64,000 bases of DNA from Cycas panzhihuaensis (Eukaryota; Cycadophyta), in the NCBI GenBank assembly GCA_023213395.1, contig CM041465.1, forward strand, positions 75,709,741 through 75,773,740, read 5' to 3'. How positions within the stretch are numbered: position 1 is the first letter of the stretch; the number at the start of each line of letters is the position of its first letter. The notes beneath the pieces are model-generated. The model saw only the letters and a program-made list of their open reading frames with translations. It did not search any database and was not told the DNA's origin. Below, in pieces: positions 24,482 to 35,300 of this stretch. A program made the position numbers and the translations under genes.

Positions 24482-24858
24482 TGTTAATGTGGCAGTTAAT
24501 TATTAAGCCACTTAGTTAATGTTAATGTGGTTTAATTAAGTAAAAGGGTATGAGGCCAAAAGGTGCAACTCATTCAAAGGGTCATAACCCTAATCAAGTG
24601 ACACCTCTTGGGAGAATATAAATGGCTTAAGGCCTTGTGTATTCAATATTGAAGATCATTGTATCAATTCATTATGCAATAATCAAGTGATCCATCAAGG
24701 ATCGTTTTGTGGTGGGTTTTTTCTTGAAAGGGTTTTCCCACGTAAATTCTTATGTACCGTGCATCTGTGATCTGTGTATATTTGTTTGTTTGTTTGTTGT
24801 GTATGGTAAAAGATTTTGCAGCTGGGAACATTCGTGAATGATTTCATGTTCCTGAACA
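24482..24858 (+). repeat. 3' LTR of element J
   Basis: Uninterrupted 377-bp copy, TGTTAATG to GAACA. TATA-like TATAAAT at 24617-24623. It carries a (TTTG) run near 24780-24798. Confidence 0.92.
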
Positions 24859-25044
24859 CTTTCACAACCTGCAATGGAACTTTATTTGATAAACAAACTA
24901 TACCTCTGCCCCCCCCCCCCACTAGTCACAAACAAGTATACTCAAAATAAGTTCTGAACCAACACATTGACAGGTGGATGCATTCATAATCTTATAGCCT
25001 AATTAGGGTCAAACTAGGTTCATACATAGGGCTCTGATACCAAA
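24859..25044 (-). other. Element I internal remainder with poly-C run and primer site
   Basis: Right-hand part of element I after J. It holds a poly-C run of about a dozen bases near 24909-24920. The minus-strand primer-binding site is at 25031-25042 (GCTCTGATACCA, complement of TGGTATCAGAGC), two bases from the LTR. Confidence 0.8.
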
Positions 25045-25447
25045 TGTAGAAACATATACGAGTAGAGAACAACTTTAATACCAACTGAAGGAAATAAATG
25101 TAGGTCCTAAATTATAATTTAAAATATGTTAAACCATAACCATACATATATAAGACTATGAATTATAAAGCCATATTGGTGAACAAATAAACAAATAAAT
25201 ATGTATAAATACATAACACAATGCACTTATGGAAAATAATCACTTCTAAATTATATTATGAGAAACCAATACATATTTATAATATACATCAATACACCAC
25301 CTTATGGCTATCTAGTCATAATTCAAGAGCTACTTCGCTAACTAATGACCTATAACACTAATAAGTGTGCACAATATGATCCCTTAGTACACATCAAATG
25401 GGTAATTACATTAATTTAATAATCTATGGGTTAAGCATTGCCCAATA
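25045..25447 (-). repeat. 5' LTR of element I (right copy)
   Basis: 403-bp copy starting TGTAGAAACAT and ending CCCAATA; pairs with 15309-15693. Confidence 0.85.
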
Positions 25448-25917
25448 ATGGCACCCCTACTAAGGAACTTACTATACTTGGCTAAAAGCTTGGCACACTA
25501 GGGACCTTGCTTATGTGGAGGGTCTTAGTATAGTAATGTCTTAGTGAGAATAGTTGAATAAGATTTAGACTCAATAATCACTTAAGATGTATATGAAGAT
25601 TTCAGGGATGATGATAGATTAATGAAGTGAAAATATTTTGATGGTGACACATTGTTTTAGTTTCTCATAATGATAGAAGTCACACCCCAATGTATTGAGT
25701 GATCAACAAGTATGAACGAAAGCAAGAGTCAAAACTAGAGATCTATCAAGTATTGGGTTTATCCAGTGTGTGGTCATGAAATAAAAATGAAAAATATTTA
25801 TCATTTTTTTTTATATATGTATTTTTATAATTTTTTCTATGTAATGCACACTTTAGTCACTACAAGAGTTAGCATTAAATAAAAATAAAAATAAAATGCA
25901 AAATAAACCCTAATTTA
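25448..25917. other. Spacer between elements I and A
   Basis: AT-rich, no gene or domain seen. A CACTACAAGAG word at 25858 resembles a CACTA transposon end but has no partner. Confidence 0.4.
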
Positions 25918-26100
25918 TATTAAAATTAATATTCATATAAGACAAATTTGTAATGGAGATATCAAGTTTATTGACAAGTGTCATAAGAGTTATAAAAGTC
26001 CTTAATAGACTTATGACATATGTTAGGGCAGTTATGAGTCATATTTTGGACTATTACTAATCCCATGCGCATATATTTAAGCATAGGTTTGCATCCATGT
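25918..26100 (+). repeat. 5' LTR of element A (homologous part)
   Basis: About 180 bp matching 51157-51340, for example ATTCATATAAGACAAATTTG and TTTTGGACTATTACT. After about 26100 the two copies diverge, so the rest of one LTR is deleted or replaced. Confidence 0.75.
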
Positions 26101-27169
26101 TTCTTTAAATATTTTTATTTTGCATTGACAAAACTTAAAGTAGTTAGAGAAGCAGATCAACATGTTGAAATTATTACTAGCCTAATAGGATATGTGAGAT
26201 TTTAATATAACACTATCATACTATTAGAATTATTTATAAGTGGCAAGACACTCCTTCTCGAGATCATAAAAATGGCAACACTTGAAGAAGAGGATGCCAC
26301 TATTAGAGACATCAACATAGATTTGTAAAGGATGAAAGTGCCATAGATTAAAAGAGAAGGTAACACCCGAATTAGAAACCATAGTCAACAAGACCATATG
26401 CCCAAAGATTTGTTAATAGAGAGTGTAGCATTGAATGCATAATAAAAAATTTAAAGCTTGTGGTGAACACAAAGAACAATAAAGTTAAATAGGGAAAGAA
26501 ACTAATCAAATGCCATTATTTATGAGATGGAATTAACACACTATTGTAAGCTCGAGATGGCACATAGTTAAAATAAAGAGATTTAAATGAAGAATAGATT
26601 GAATGCCAAGTGACATGATTTTGAAACTCTAATGAAAGATTAAGGGCTGTTGATTTGCAATCACATGAATTTTGATTGATGTAGAATGATTTTTTATGTT
26701 AAGGGAGAGAAAAATTTGGTGGATATGTAATATAGGTTAAAGAAATAATTTTTCATGTTGTAATGCTATTATTAAACTAAATTATTTTTTATTTTAGTTT
26801 AAAACTTACCTTTTAGTCCCTTTAGTATTAACCCCTAGTAATATACTAAATAGGGTGTTAAGGACATTTTAGGCTAGATTAGTGATTTGTTGATAAAATA
26901 GAAAACACTTCTCTATTACACTTTCATGTTCTTTTTGTTGAGAAAGATCATATGGTGAAATTTTGACTCCCTACATGGTGTTCGAGGAATTTATTATTTT
27001 GTCGATGCTCTATGTAGAAATTAAGGATTACATATAGTCCATATTTTAATAAAATAAGTGTGTGTTATGTTAGGACTATTTAATACCCATCTTGTTGTGG
27101 TTTGCTATGTATTTTTGTATTATTTTACACTTTTTAGTGGGTGAAAAATCTTTGTTTGTCCATCCTAGG
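26101..27169 (+). other. Decayed leader and gag region of element A
   Basis: Position predicts leader and gag, but the sequence is too degraded to show a capsid domain. Nothing else was recognised. Confidence 0.4.
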
Positions 27170-28119
27170 AAGCTACTTTAGAAGACTTGCTATAATTACA
27201 ACAAGCTAGATCATGTCAAGAAAAATGTAAATTATTATAGGCTAGTCAACAATATGAAGATAGTTTGCAGAGTGGAGTTGATCAATGAAATATGTAGTGC
27301 ATTAAATAGGGTACAATGATGATTGCTATATTAAATTAGGCACTTCTAGACATGGCAAGTAGGCTTGAATGGTTTAGGCATATGGGAAGTAATACGATAT
27401 ACTATATCTTTGGGAGACAATAAAATTTTAATTGTCAAGGGTATAAGGGAAGTCCTAGTTATAACTTTAGATAGAGAAGATTATTATATAGAGGATGTCT
27501 TATATATGTTCGAACTAAAGAAGAATTTGATTTCTATTAATTAGATAGAGGACAATGCAATGAATGTTCTCTTTAAAGGTGGGGAGGCTATTATTAGTAA
27601 TCATAAAGGGAAAACAATTAGGAAAGATGCAAGAGAAAAGCATCTTTATAGGCTCTTAGGGAAGTTAGTAAGTTAAAGAGCATATTTATCTATAGATGTA
27701 TCAAGTAAACTTCAATTATGGCATGAAAAATCTGGGCATTTGCACTTTCCTAGTCTATGTTTAATAAATAAGTTGAACATGGTGCATGGTCCCCTAAAAT
27801 TTAAGGGAGAAAAGGGTATTTGTAAATCCTGTATTTATGGGAAGCAACATAAGGAGAAGTTTCCTAAAGGCAAGGTTTGGAGGGTGACTAAAATGTTAAG
27901 CTTGATCCACTATGATATCTATAGTTCTATGCCAACCACATTACTTGGAGGTGTAAGATATTTCTTGACTTTCATTGGTGATTTTTTTAGGAAATTTTGG
28001 GTATATCCCTTAAAGGAGAAGTCCTAGGCATTTGATATATTCTAAGAAGTTAAAGCAAAAGTGGAAAATGAAAGAGGCTAAAGGGTGAACTTTCTCAGAT
28101 CAAATGATGGGGGAAAATA
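27170..28119 (+). pseudogene. Element A gag end, protease tail and integrase, first part
   Basis: A degenerate zinc knuckle lies near 27188-27230 (C-Y-N-Y-N-K-x-D-H, from a CxxC...H pattern). A stretch of protease C-terminus follows, EDVLYMFELKKNLISIN at about 27497-27547. The pre-integrase domain then reads LWHEKSGHLHFP (27718-27753) with CxxCIYGKQ. The integrase core begins with the first catalytic Asp at 27914 (HYDIYSS) and reaches FLRSNDGGKY at 28091-28120, where the usual order D-N is changed to N-D. The frame from about 27380 on is the same. It is broken off exactly where element B begins. Confidence 0.82.
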
Positions 28120-28514
28120 TGTCAGAATTAATGACTCCTTCGTTATTTACTTCATTTTACATTTTGTGTAATATTAAATAAGTTACTTTATCAACTTAAT
28201 ATTATAAAGTGCAATTGTAATTTAATATTGTACTAGGTCATGTGTAATTCATAATAACCCTCTTACCCTCATGCTACCATTTTTAGCAAGTCGTTAGATC
28301 TAATTACTGCTAGACCCTTGAATCAAATAAATCTGAGCCATCAGTTTGTATATTTAAGCATGAGTTTTGTACCATCATTTATACATTAAGATTTGTGAGT
28401 TTCTAATGAAGTGATTATTTTGGGGTTTGAAATCAATTTCTTTTCCTATTTTTTTTGTATGATAATCTTGCATGTGTGCTTATGAATGGGGATACTAAAA
28501 TTGTCCTCCCTTCA
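28120..28514 (+). repeat. 5' LTR of element B
   Basis: Starts TGTCAGAATTAATGACTCC and ends CCTTCA. It lacks about 31 bp that the 3' LTR has near 50230-50260. Confidence 0.88.
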
Positions 28515-28516
28515 TT

Positions 28517-28528
28517 TAGTATCAAAGC
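28517..28528 (+). promoter_or_regulatory. Primer-binding site of element B
   Basis: TAGTATCAAAGC, two bases after the LTR, matches the tRNA-Met-type site TGGTATCAGAGC at 10 of 12 bases. Confidence 0.7.
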
Positions 28529-29793
28529 AAGTATTTTTTCTTCATCTAATAGATGCTTGCCATTAAGTTTGCTTGTTGTTTCTACAATATCACTTCTTTG
28601 GGTAATGACTAAATATTAACAAAGTTGTGCTACTTATTTTGCCCTTAATTGTTAGTTTATTTAATATAGGTCTACTCTTTTTAGAGTATGACTATCTTGT
28701 AATCCCTATATAGGCTGTATGACTTTTCCTTACCATGATAGCTTAGATTTTATTGAATCTCACTTTGAGTCTCTTCTTCCATGTTCAAAATATCATTTCT
28801 ACTACAAATTGCCCTTGTTTTGGTATTCGTTCAATCTCATCAAAGAATTTTTTGGAGATTTTGCCTATACATGACTATGCGACCTTCTTGTGTGATCGAC
28901 CGATTATTCTTTCTTAGTGGCAGATGAAACCCCCTCACATAATTACTTAAAATCTTTATCTTGACATGTAAACCCCAGATCTAGTGTCAAATTTTGAGTT
29001 CACGGCTTTAGTTACAAGAAATTTGCTCCCACTTCCTCAAAAAAATTACCTCTATCATCGCTTGATCAATTATTTTATATCTTTGTAATGTTTTATAACT
29101 TTAGGTTATAAACATTAAAATATTCTAGGGTATATTCTTTTTAAAAATTTTCTATTTCTCCTAAAGTCTCTTTAATCACTTTATTTACCTCATTTAAAGC
29201 CTATTCTAATTACTTTTTTAGTCTTTTTTAGCATTGCTTAAGCTCTAATTTTTATTTTACTCTATTAAAAAATTAAAATTATATTTTCAACTTGAAACAT
29301 TAAAAATTTAACACTCAAATTAATATATCAACCATATTTTTACCAATCCTGCAAGGGGAATAATTAAGACTCCTGAAGTAATCACTCATGTACACATGAG
29401 TTGTATGCGCTTAAGCAAGCAAGCTAAGAGACAACTTACTATAAGGTGTATTGAGTGATAAATGGAGGTGTGAAAACTTAAAACTTGGTATTTGTAGACC
29501 AAGGATAGACTTGAAGAGGGTGAGTGCCTTGGTTGGAAGTATATCATTAGAGGAAGATCCATTATTAGGCAATAAATCTTATGCAGGTAGACCAATAGTG
29601 TTAGGGAGGTGATTGAGCCTTCAAAGCCCTAAACTGTCACCCTAAACTATCACCTCTTAATAGATACACCACTAGACAAGATTATCTCAACATACTAGGG
29701 GCTTGAAATAAATAAGCCACTTAAAAACCTTTGGTCCTAGAATAGTATATCCCTTGGGTAGATAAGACACATTAGATCATGGCATTTTAAATG
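28529..29793 (+). other. Leader of element B
   Basis: About 1.27 kb of T-rich sequence between primer site and gag; no gene seen. Confidence 0.55.
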
Positions 29794-30038
29794 ATGACAA
29801 CAAATACCATTAGACTATCTGGTAGTGATGACTTTTTGGGTTAGAAAAAATAAGTCAAAGACCTTTTGGTGATGAACAAACTTTGGGACTATATTTTTGG
29901 AAAAAATTTAAAACTTGTACCCGCATATAGTCCTACTAACCCTACTGTCATGTTTCCTTTTAATCCTCTTGCCCTTGTTACTTTTAATGAAGCTGATGAA
30001 ATTCCTCTCGCCTTCCTATACCTTTTTAATGAGGACAA
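29794..30038 (+). pseudogene. Element B gag, first part (cut by E)
   Basis: A candidate start ATG lies at 29794. MNKLWDYIFGKN at 29866-29901 matches the copia Gag pattern in which a Trp-Asp-x-Ile segment follows the substrate-like N-terminus. The frame runs open to NEDN at 30028-30039, where element E begins. It continues in frame at 40644 (DNVNQNIEIATTLAQVW). Early stops are TAG and TAA. Confidence 0.75.
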
Positions 30039-30357
30039 TGTTAGGTTATTGCTCACCACCTAATATTGTATTGGAAGTGTGCATGCTACTATAACCATTA
30101 TGGTAAGTATTGCTTTAATGTTTTGTTTATTTTTTATATTATTTTGAATGGAGGTTGAGGCGAGCTCTTGCTCGCCTCCCGAATATATAATCTTTGGGGC
30201 TAAAAAATCCCCAGTGTTCTTCAACACTAACAATATTGTAAATTTGTTATCATTTGATCAATATGGATTGAATATAATGATTTGAACATGCATTTGAATA
30301 TGGTTATGGATTGATTTATGTGTCATTGCTTCACTCTCATTCCCATTATATTCTTCA
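30039..30357 (+). repeat. 5' LTR of element E
   Basis: TGTTAGG to CTTCA. It holds a perfect 9-bp hairpin (30157-30178) six bases upstream of a TATA-like TATATAA at 30184-30190. Confidence 0.88.
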
Positions 30358-30359
30358 TT

Positions 30360-30371
30360 TGGTATCAGATC
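30360..30371 (+). promoter_or_regulatory. Primer-binding site of element E
   Basis: TGGTATCAGATC, two bases after the LTR; 11 of 12 bases match the tRNA-Met-type site. Confidence 0.82.
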
Positions 30372-30553
30372 AAACTTGGTTAGTATTTGATTATTCAGCT
30401 CTCAACTCTATGTATGCTCAATGAAGGTGCAACATATGACTGCTCATTGGACTCTTGGTGGCCTCATCTACCTAGTAAAAAAGATAGTTTAGAATTTCAT
30501 CTTCTTTGAAAGGAGATTTAGCTCTTGGAAATTAACCCTCTAATAATTTCTTT

Positions 30554-30580
30554 CATGTGTGTGTGTGTGTGTGTATAGAT
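30554..30580. repeat. Short (GT)n microsatellite
   Basis: A run of TG dinucleotides followed by ATAGATATAT in element E's internal sequence. Confidence 0.85.
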
Positions 30581-30770
30581 ATATATTTATTAGAAATATC
30601 TCTCCATTTTATTTTGTGTCTGGATGTATTGATACACCCTCTCCATGGTCTATTTGTTGCAGTATTGACAAATGCTACCATTTCTTGGTGTTCATGTTCT
30701 TACCATCTTTTATTGAATAGTCTATTTAGATCTGTTACTTAGATGACTTTATTTCTGTTTCCATTGCTAC

Positions 30771-31144
30771 TGTTACATAACTTATCTGGCTAAGTTATGT
30801 AAACCACTATTGAACTTTGTGCATGTGCCGTCTAGCAGGCCAATAGTATGCATGGGCACTATCGTCCAATAAAATGTAAGGCTGCTTAGGCCACCAATAG
30901 GATTACATGTATAAGACCCTATTTTGTCTATATAAGGGTCATAAATTATAAATGATGGTTATCTTGATAGAACATTTTTATAAAGATTGTGATGCAGTAC
31001 TTTCTATCTTTTGGTGATCATTTAGCACTTTGGTGTTCCTGTGAAACTCTTGGTTAGCTTGTTTGCTCAGTTGGATAAGAAGACATTACTGCGATTGTCA
31101 AATTCTCTGCTATCTCAAGAGTATTAGTGAGAAGAAACATCTAA
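30771..31144 (+). repeat. 5' LTR of element D
   Basis: Begins with a 12-bp perfect hairpin: TTACATAACTTA at 30773-30784, loop TCTGGC, TAAGTTATGTAA at 30791-30802. TATA-like TATATAAG at 30929-30936. Confidence 0.94.
30929..30936 (+). promoter_or_regulatory. TATA-like box in D 5' LTR
   Basis: TATATAAG; the same word is kept at 37038-37045 in the 3' LTR. Its place in the LTR suits the element's promoter. Confidence 0.6.
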
Positions 31145-31146
31145 AG

Positions 31147-31158
31147 TGGTATCAGAGC
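31147..31158 (+). promoter_or_regulatory. Primer-binding site of element D
   Basis: TGGTATCAGAGC, a perfect tRNA-Met-type site two bases after the LTR. Confidence 0.92.
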
Positions 31159-32348
31159 TGCGTCGCGATCGTGGGAGGGTGCCCAAAAGTCTAGAATTTT
31201 TTTTCTTTCCCTATCAGATCAAGCACTCTCTCTACCTTAGTAGAGATCAAGGAAAGACCTTCACTTAGTACTCTCTCCGCGGAGATTGAGGAATGGTATC
31301 AGGACAGTCCAAGAGTTGGGAGAAAGAGGAAATTCTTTTCCAAGGTAACTCTAGTACTTTATCCCTTGTCTTTCATCTAGTTTTAAATTTCAATCCTATT
31401 TTTTGATTATGGCATTGAATTATATCTTAAGGGTAGATAACATCGCTAGACAGTTACTTTTTTCTCCCTCCCACCTCCTTTCCTGGATATCGCAGGGATC
31501 TGTCATTCTGGCTAAGTGCATAGTGGCCCTCCTACCCTTTGCGTGAAGGATTGGAGTATCACTCCTAAGCCAAGCCTTAGATAGAACCTGGCTATGGCAG
31601 TGCGCCTCCACGTACCTTCGAGTATATAGGAAGGACCCCACCTTCAGGTCCTAATCCTTTTCCAGCATAGGCAACTATCGAATGTTGAAGTCTTGTAGTG
31701 CAGTGGTTAGCAGTTAGCGCCACAAAGCTACCTGCCCCAAACTTCTATAGTTTATTAGCAGGCCTATAAGACTAAGCATACCTTGTCTAGTGGTCGGTAG
31801 GATACTTTGGTTAAGACTGTAAGCCACCTCACAATTTGAAAGAAAAAAAAAAAAGAAAAAAAAGAAAAAAAGAAAAAAAAAAAGTAGGAAAAAAAAAAGA
31901 AAAGGAAAAAAAAAAGAAAGAGAGAAAAAAATAAATAAATAAAAAATAAATAAATAACTCCACTTAATTCAGCAAGAGAATTTACCCTTATAGGTATATA
32001 CCTCATTTTGATCAGCACATCATACTGGTCAATTTGCACTAGGTTGGTATATACTATAAATTTTCACAATTTTTAGTACCTAGTCATGAGTGGCTCCCAG
32101 CCCCCACTCTTTACACTTCATATGCCCCATTCGAACAAGCTTTTCACACTGTTGAAAGAACTTGATATCTTGTTTATGTAACTTTCTTTGGGGTCAACAG
32201 GCTATAGACACCCCACAATCTCCCTATTCAGCCCTTTCTCTTTCCCTTAACAACCCCCTTTTTCTTACATCCCGTTCTTTCTTGATCTTTCCCACTTCGT
32301 TCATTCCCCTTCTTTCTACTTATTCCTACCTCTTTATGCCTTTTCTCC
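31159..32348 (+). other. Leader of element D with tRNA-like motifs and purine tract
   Basis: About 1.2 kb without a gene. At 31691-31735 and 31781-31840 are two stretches that resemble the 5' half of tRNA genes: TAGTGCAGTGGTTAGC, and GTCTAGTGGTCGGTAGGAT, which is close to a tRNA-Glu-like D-arm. Neither has a clear T-arm or acceptor stem. They are followed by a long A/G-rich tract (31841-31958) that turns into AAAT units. The pattern could be an old SINE-like insertion. Confidence 0.5.
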
Positions 32349-35300
32349 ATGGCTCCTCAAAGCAATAGTGAAAAAATCTTGATACTCGAGACCGAAGTCC
32401 ACAGAATTAATGATAAAATAGAGGATCTCAGCAATATACGTGATGAGGTTAAAAATAAAGTAGCTGCCTTACACATAGACTTTAGCTCAAAATTACAAAA
32501 CCTAGCATCTCATGCTGATGTCTAAGATATAATTAGGAGGTTGAATAGCTTCTCTCCTCCAGAACCAGTTGACCCCGCACAATAACAAATCGTGCCTCCA
32601 CCTCCACATCATCAACAACCATTCTATCATAAGATCAACATACCCACATTTGATCCAGATCTCAACAGGGATAGTGCATGAAGTTGGATTATTAAACTAG
32701 AGTCTTACTTTGCTCTCAACCCAATGTCAGTGAATGAGAAACTTACATTTGCTTCCATTCACCTAGATGGGAAGGCATATCATTGGTTCCAATGGTGGAA
32801 ATAGGAGTACCCCTCCAGCCAATCTTGGGCACACTTCTCTACCTATTTTTTCGAGCAGTATGAAGACACTTGGAGTCAATCTTTTTTTATACAGCTAACA
32901 CATTTGAAGCAAGTATCCTTTATCAAAGTTTACACAGACTAGTTCCAATCTTTACATAATTGGGTTAATCAACAACTTGATAAACAGACAGAGATAGATA
33001 CGTACGTGTCTGAACTTAAAGAACATATCCAAATGTGCTTGAAGACAGTCTCCCTATCTACTCTAAAGGATGCAATTAATATGGCTAAAGCAGTAGAAGT
33101 AGAATTTACTGCAGAAAGACCTCCTCCATTCAGATGAGACTCCACGTGGTTTTCACGATCTTGACAAGCTGATACGGCCTAGTCCCAGAGACCATGATTA
33201 CGCCCATGACCAGAGGACACCCCAACTATATCTCTCGACCAGTGCACTGAGGAATCATTGTCAAAGTCCATCCACATCACTCCTACAGAGGCACAACGTC
33301 GTCAGGAAGCCAGTCTATGTATGCAATGTTCTGAAAAATAGATCACTAGTCACAATAGAACCTACAAAGCTAGGAAGATGGTCTTCACAATTGACCCAGA
33401 CTTACCCTTGAATGATGACCCTGATACTGAGCATGAATATGATGATGAATCCTAAGACCACCCTGCTGATGAGTTATCCCTAAACCCTAAGCTTGAAGTT
33501 TCCTTATCCACAGTTATCTCCATTGCATGTCCTGAACCACTTTGAGTCAAAGGAATACTTAGGAAAACCCCAATTACCATTTTGATCGATGGTGGCACAT
33601 CACAAAATTTTATCGACATCTCCATTGCCCGCTAATTGAATCTTTACATAGAACCTAAAACTAGCTTCACTTGCTCCTTACCTAGTCATCACACACTCCA
33701 TTATGCAGGAACAATAAAAAGCCTCACGGTCCACATTGGCTCATATACCCTTGTCTCTGATTTTTATGCCCTTTCCATAGGTGGGTTAGATGAAATTCTT
33801 GGTGTATAATGGCTCTAGACTCTAGGGACTTATAGCACCAATAACTCACCCATAGCCCCCTTCATTATATTCAAAGATCACATGGGCCACTCTCATAAAC
33901 TTTATGGGATGCAAGCCCCCCCAAACAAAGTAATCTCACCCTTAAGAATTCGCTGCCAACTCAACAGTAACATCAGATACATTATTTGTCTTAACCATAT
34001 CCAGGCCCTCTCGGCTATCCACCCTGATATCCAATAAGTATTAGATCGATACCAATCTGTATTTGCTTCGTTACCTGCTAGCCCCCCACTTGATCGAGGC
34101 TTTTACCATTATATTGATTTATAAAGTTCGCATGACCTGATAAGCCTTCGACCATATAGAAATTCCTATTTCCAAAAAAACGAAATTGAAAAAATCACGC
34201 GGGAATTGTTGGACATGGGTATCATCCAACCTAGTAAAAGCTTGTATGCGGCACCCATCATCTTAGTTCACAAGAAATATGGCTCTTTCTGACTTTGTGT
34301 TGACTATCGTGCGCTCAATAAAATCACCATAAAAAATAAGTTTCCCATGCCACGAATCAATGATATATTAGATGAAATCCATGGTGCTACAATTTTCACC
34401 AAGCTTGATTTACAGTCAGGATACTACCAAATACCCATCTTGCTAGAGGATCAACACAAAACAACTTTCCGAACTCACCATGGCCACTTTGAGTTCTAGG
34501 TCATGCCCTTTGGCCTATGTAATACTCTGACCATCTTTCAGGCTCTCATGAATAAGATCTTCTCCCCATACTTATGAAAATTTGTCATCGTCTTCTTCAA
34601 TGATATTCTTATCTATAGCTCAAACATGTCGGCCCACATCCTAGATCTAAAAATAATCATTCAAATCCTAGCTGAGAATAAAATGTATGCTAAGCTCTCC
34701 AAATGTGAATTTGGGAAATCTAAATTATAATACCTTGGGCATATTATATCTTTTGCAGGGGTTCAAGTGGATCCTGATAAAATCTCTGTCATCACTAATT
34801 GGCTAACCCCAAAAACCCTGACCCAATTGCGGGCTTTCCTAGGACTTATCAGATTCTATCGATGATTTGTTCGAAATTATGCCACCCTAACCACTCCCTT
34901 AACCCACTTACTTCAGAAGGATTCCTTCTAGTGGTCCCCCTCAGCTAATGAGGTCTTTCTCCATTTAAAGGAGCTCATGACAACCACCCTAGTCTTAGCC
35001 TCCCCTAACTTTTCTTAGCCTTTCCAATTAGAATGTGATACCTCTAGGTTTGGATTATGTGCAGTCTTAATGCAAGACTTCCACCCCATTGCCTTCGAAA
35101 GTCGAAAACTTAAATATCATGAGTGTAGACTTTCTACCTATCAAAAAGAAATGCAGGCCATCCTCCATGCTGTTGACAAGTGACAACAGTACTTGGGATC
35201 TAAATTCACTATCCTCACTGATCAACATAGCCTTCGTCATTTACTAGATCAACCAGTCCTCTCAAAAGAGCAGGCGAAATGTGTCGACTTCCTCCAAGTT

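Larger units (their letters stand above)
17472..24858 (+). mobile_element. Element J: Ty1/copia LTR retrotransposon, nested in I
   Basis: LTRs at 17472-18922 (lengthened by solo LTR S) and 24482-24858 flank a 1.4-kb leader and a gag-pol with domain order gag, protease, integrase, reverse transcriptase, RNase H. This is the copia order. The primer site TGGTATCAGAGTC is at 18923 and the polypurine tract TTAAGGGGGGA ends at 24481. Flanks CTTTT (17467-17471) and CTTTC (24859-24863) are a 4-of-5 target-site duplication. Few frame changes make it one of the better preserved elements here. Confidence 0.93.
15309..25447 (-). mobile_element. Element I: non-coding LTR retrotransposon, minus strand
   Basis: Two related LTRs (15309-15693 and 25045-25447) bracket about 2 kb of own sequence (15694-17471 and 24859-25044). 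The whole of element J is inserted in it. A perfect tRNA-Met-type primer site, read on the minus strand, lies beside the right LTR. A pyrimidine run TCCCCTTTTT (15694-15703), the complement of a polypurine tract, lies beside the left LTR. Both show that the element points left. No gag or pol domain is found in its own part, so it would depend on enzymes from another element. No matching target-site duplication was found. Confidence 0.8.

Noticed and set aside
25858-25868. CACTACAAGAG as a CACTA transposon end.
   Set aside because: No inverted partner, no 3-bp duplication and no transposase nearby.
31691-31840. Functional tRNA genes.
   Set aside because: Only D-arm-like halves; no acceptor stem or T-arm can be paired.
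31764-32039. Phe-rich minus-strand open frame.
   Set aside because: It is the complement of the A/G tract in D's leader.
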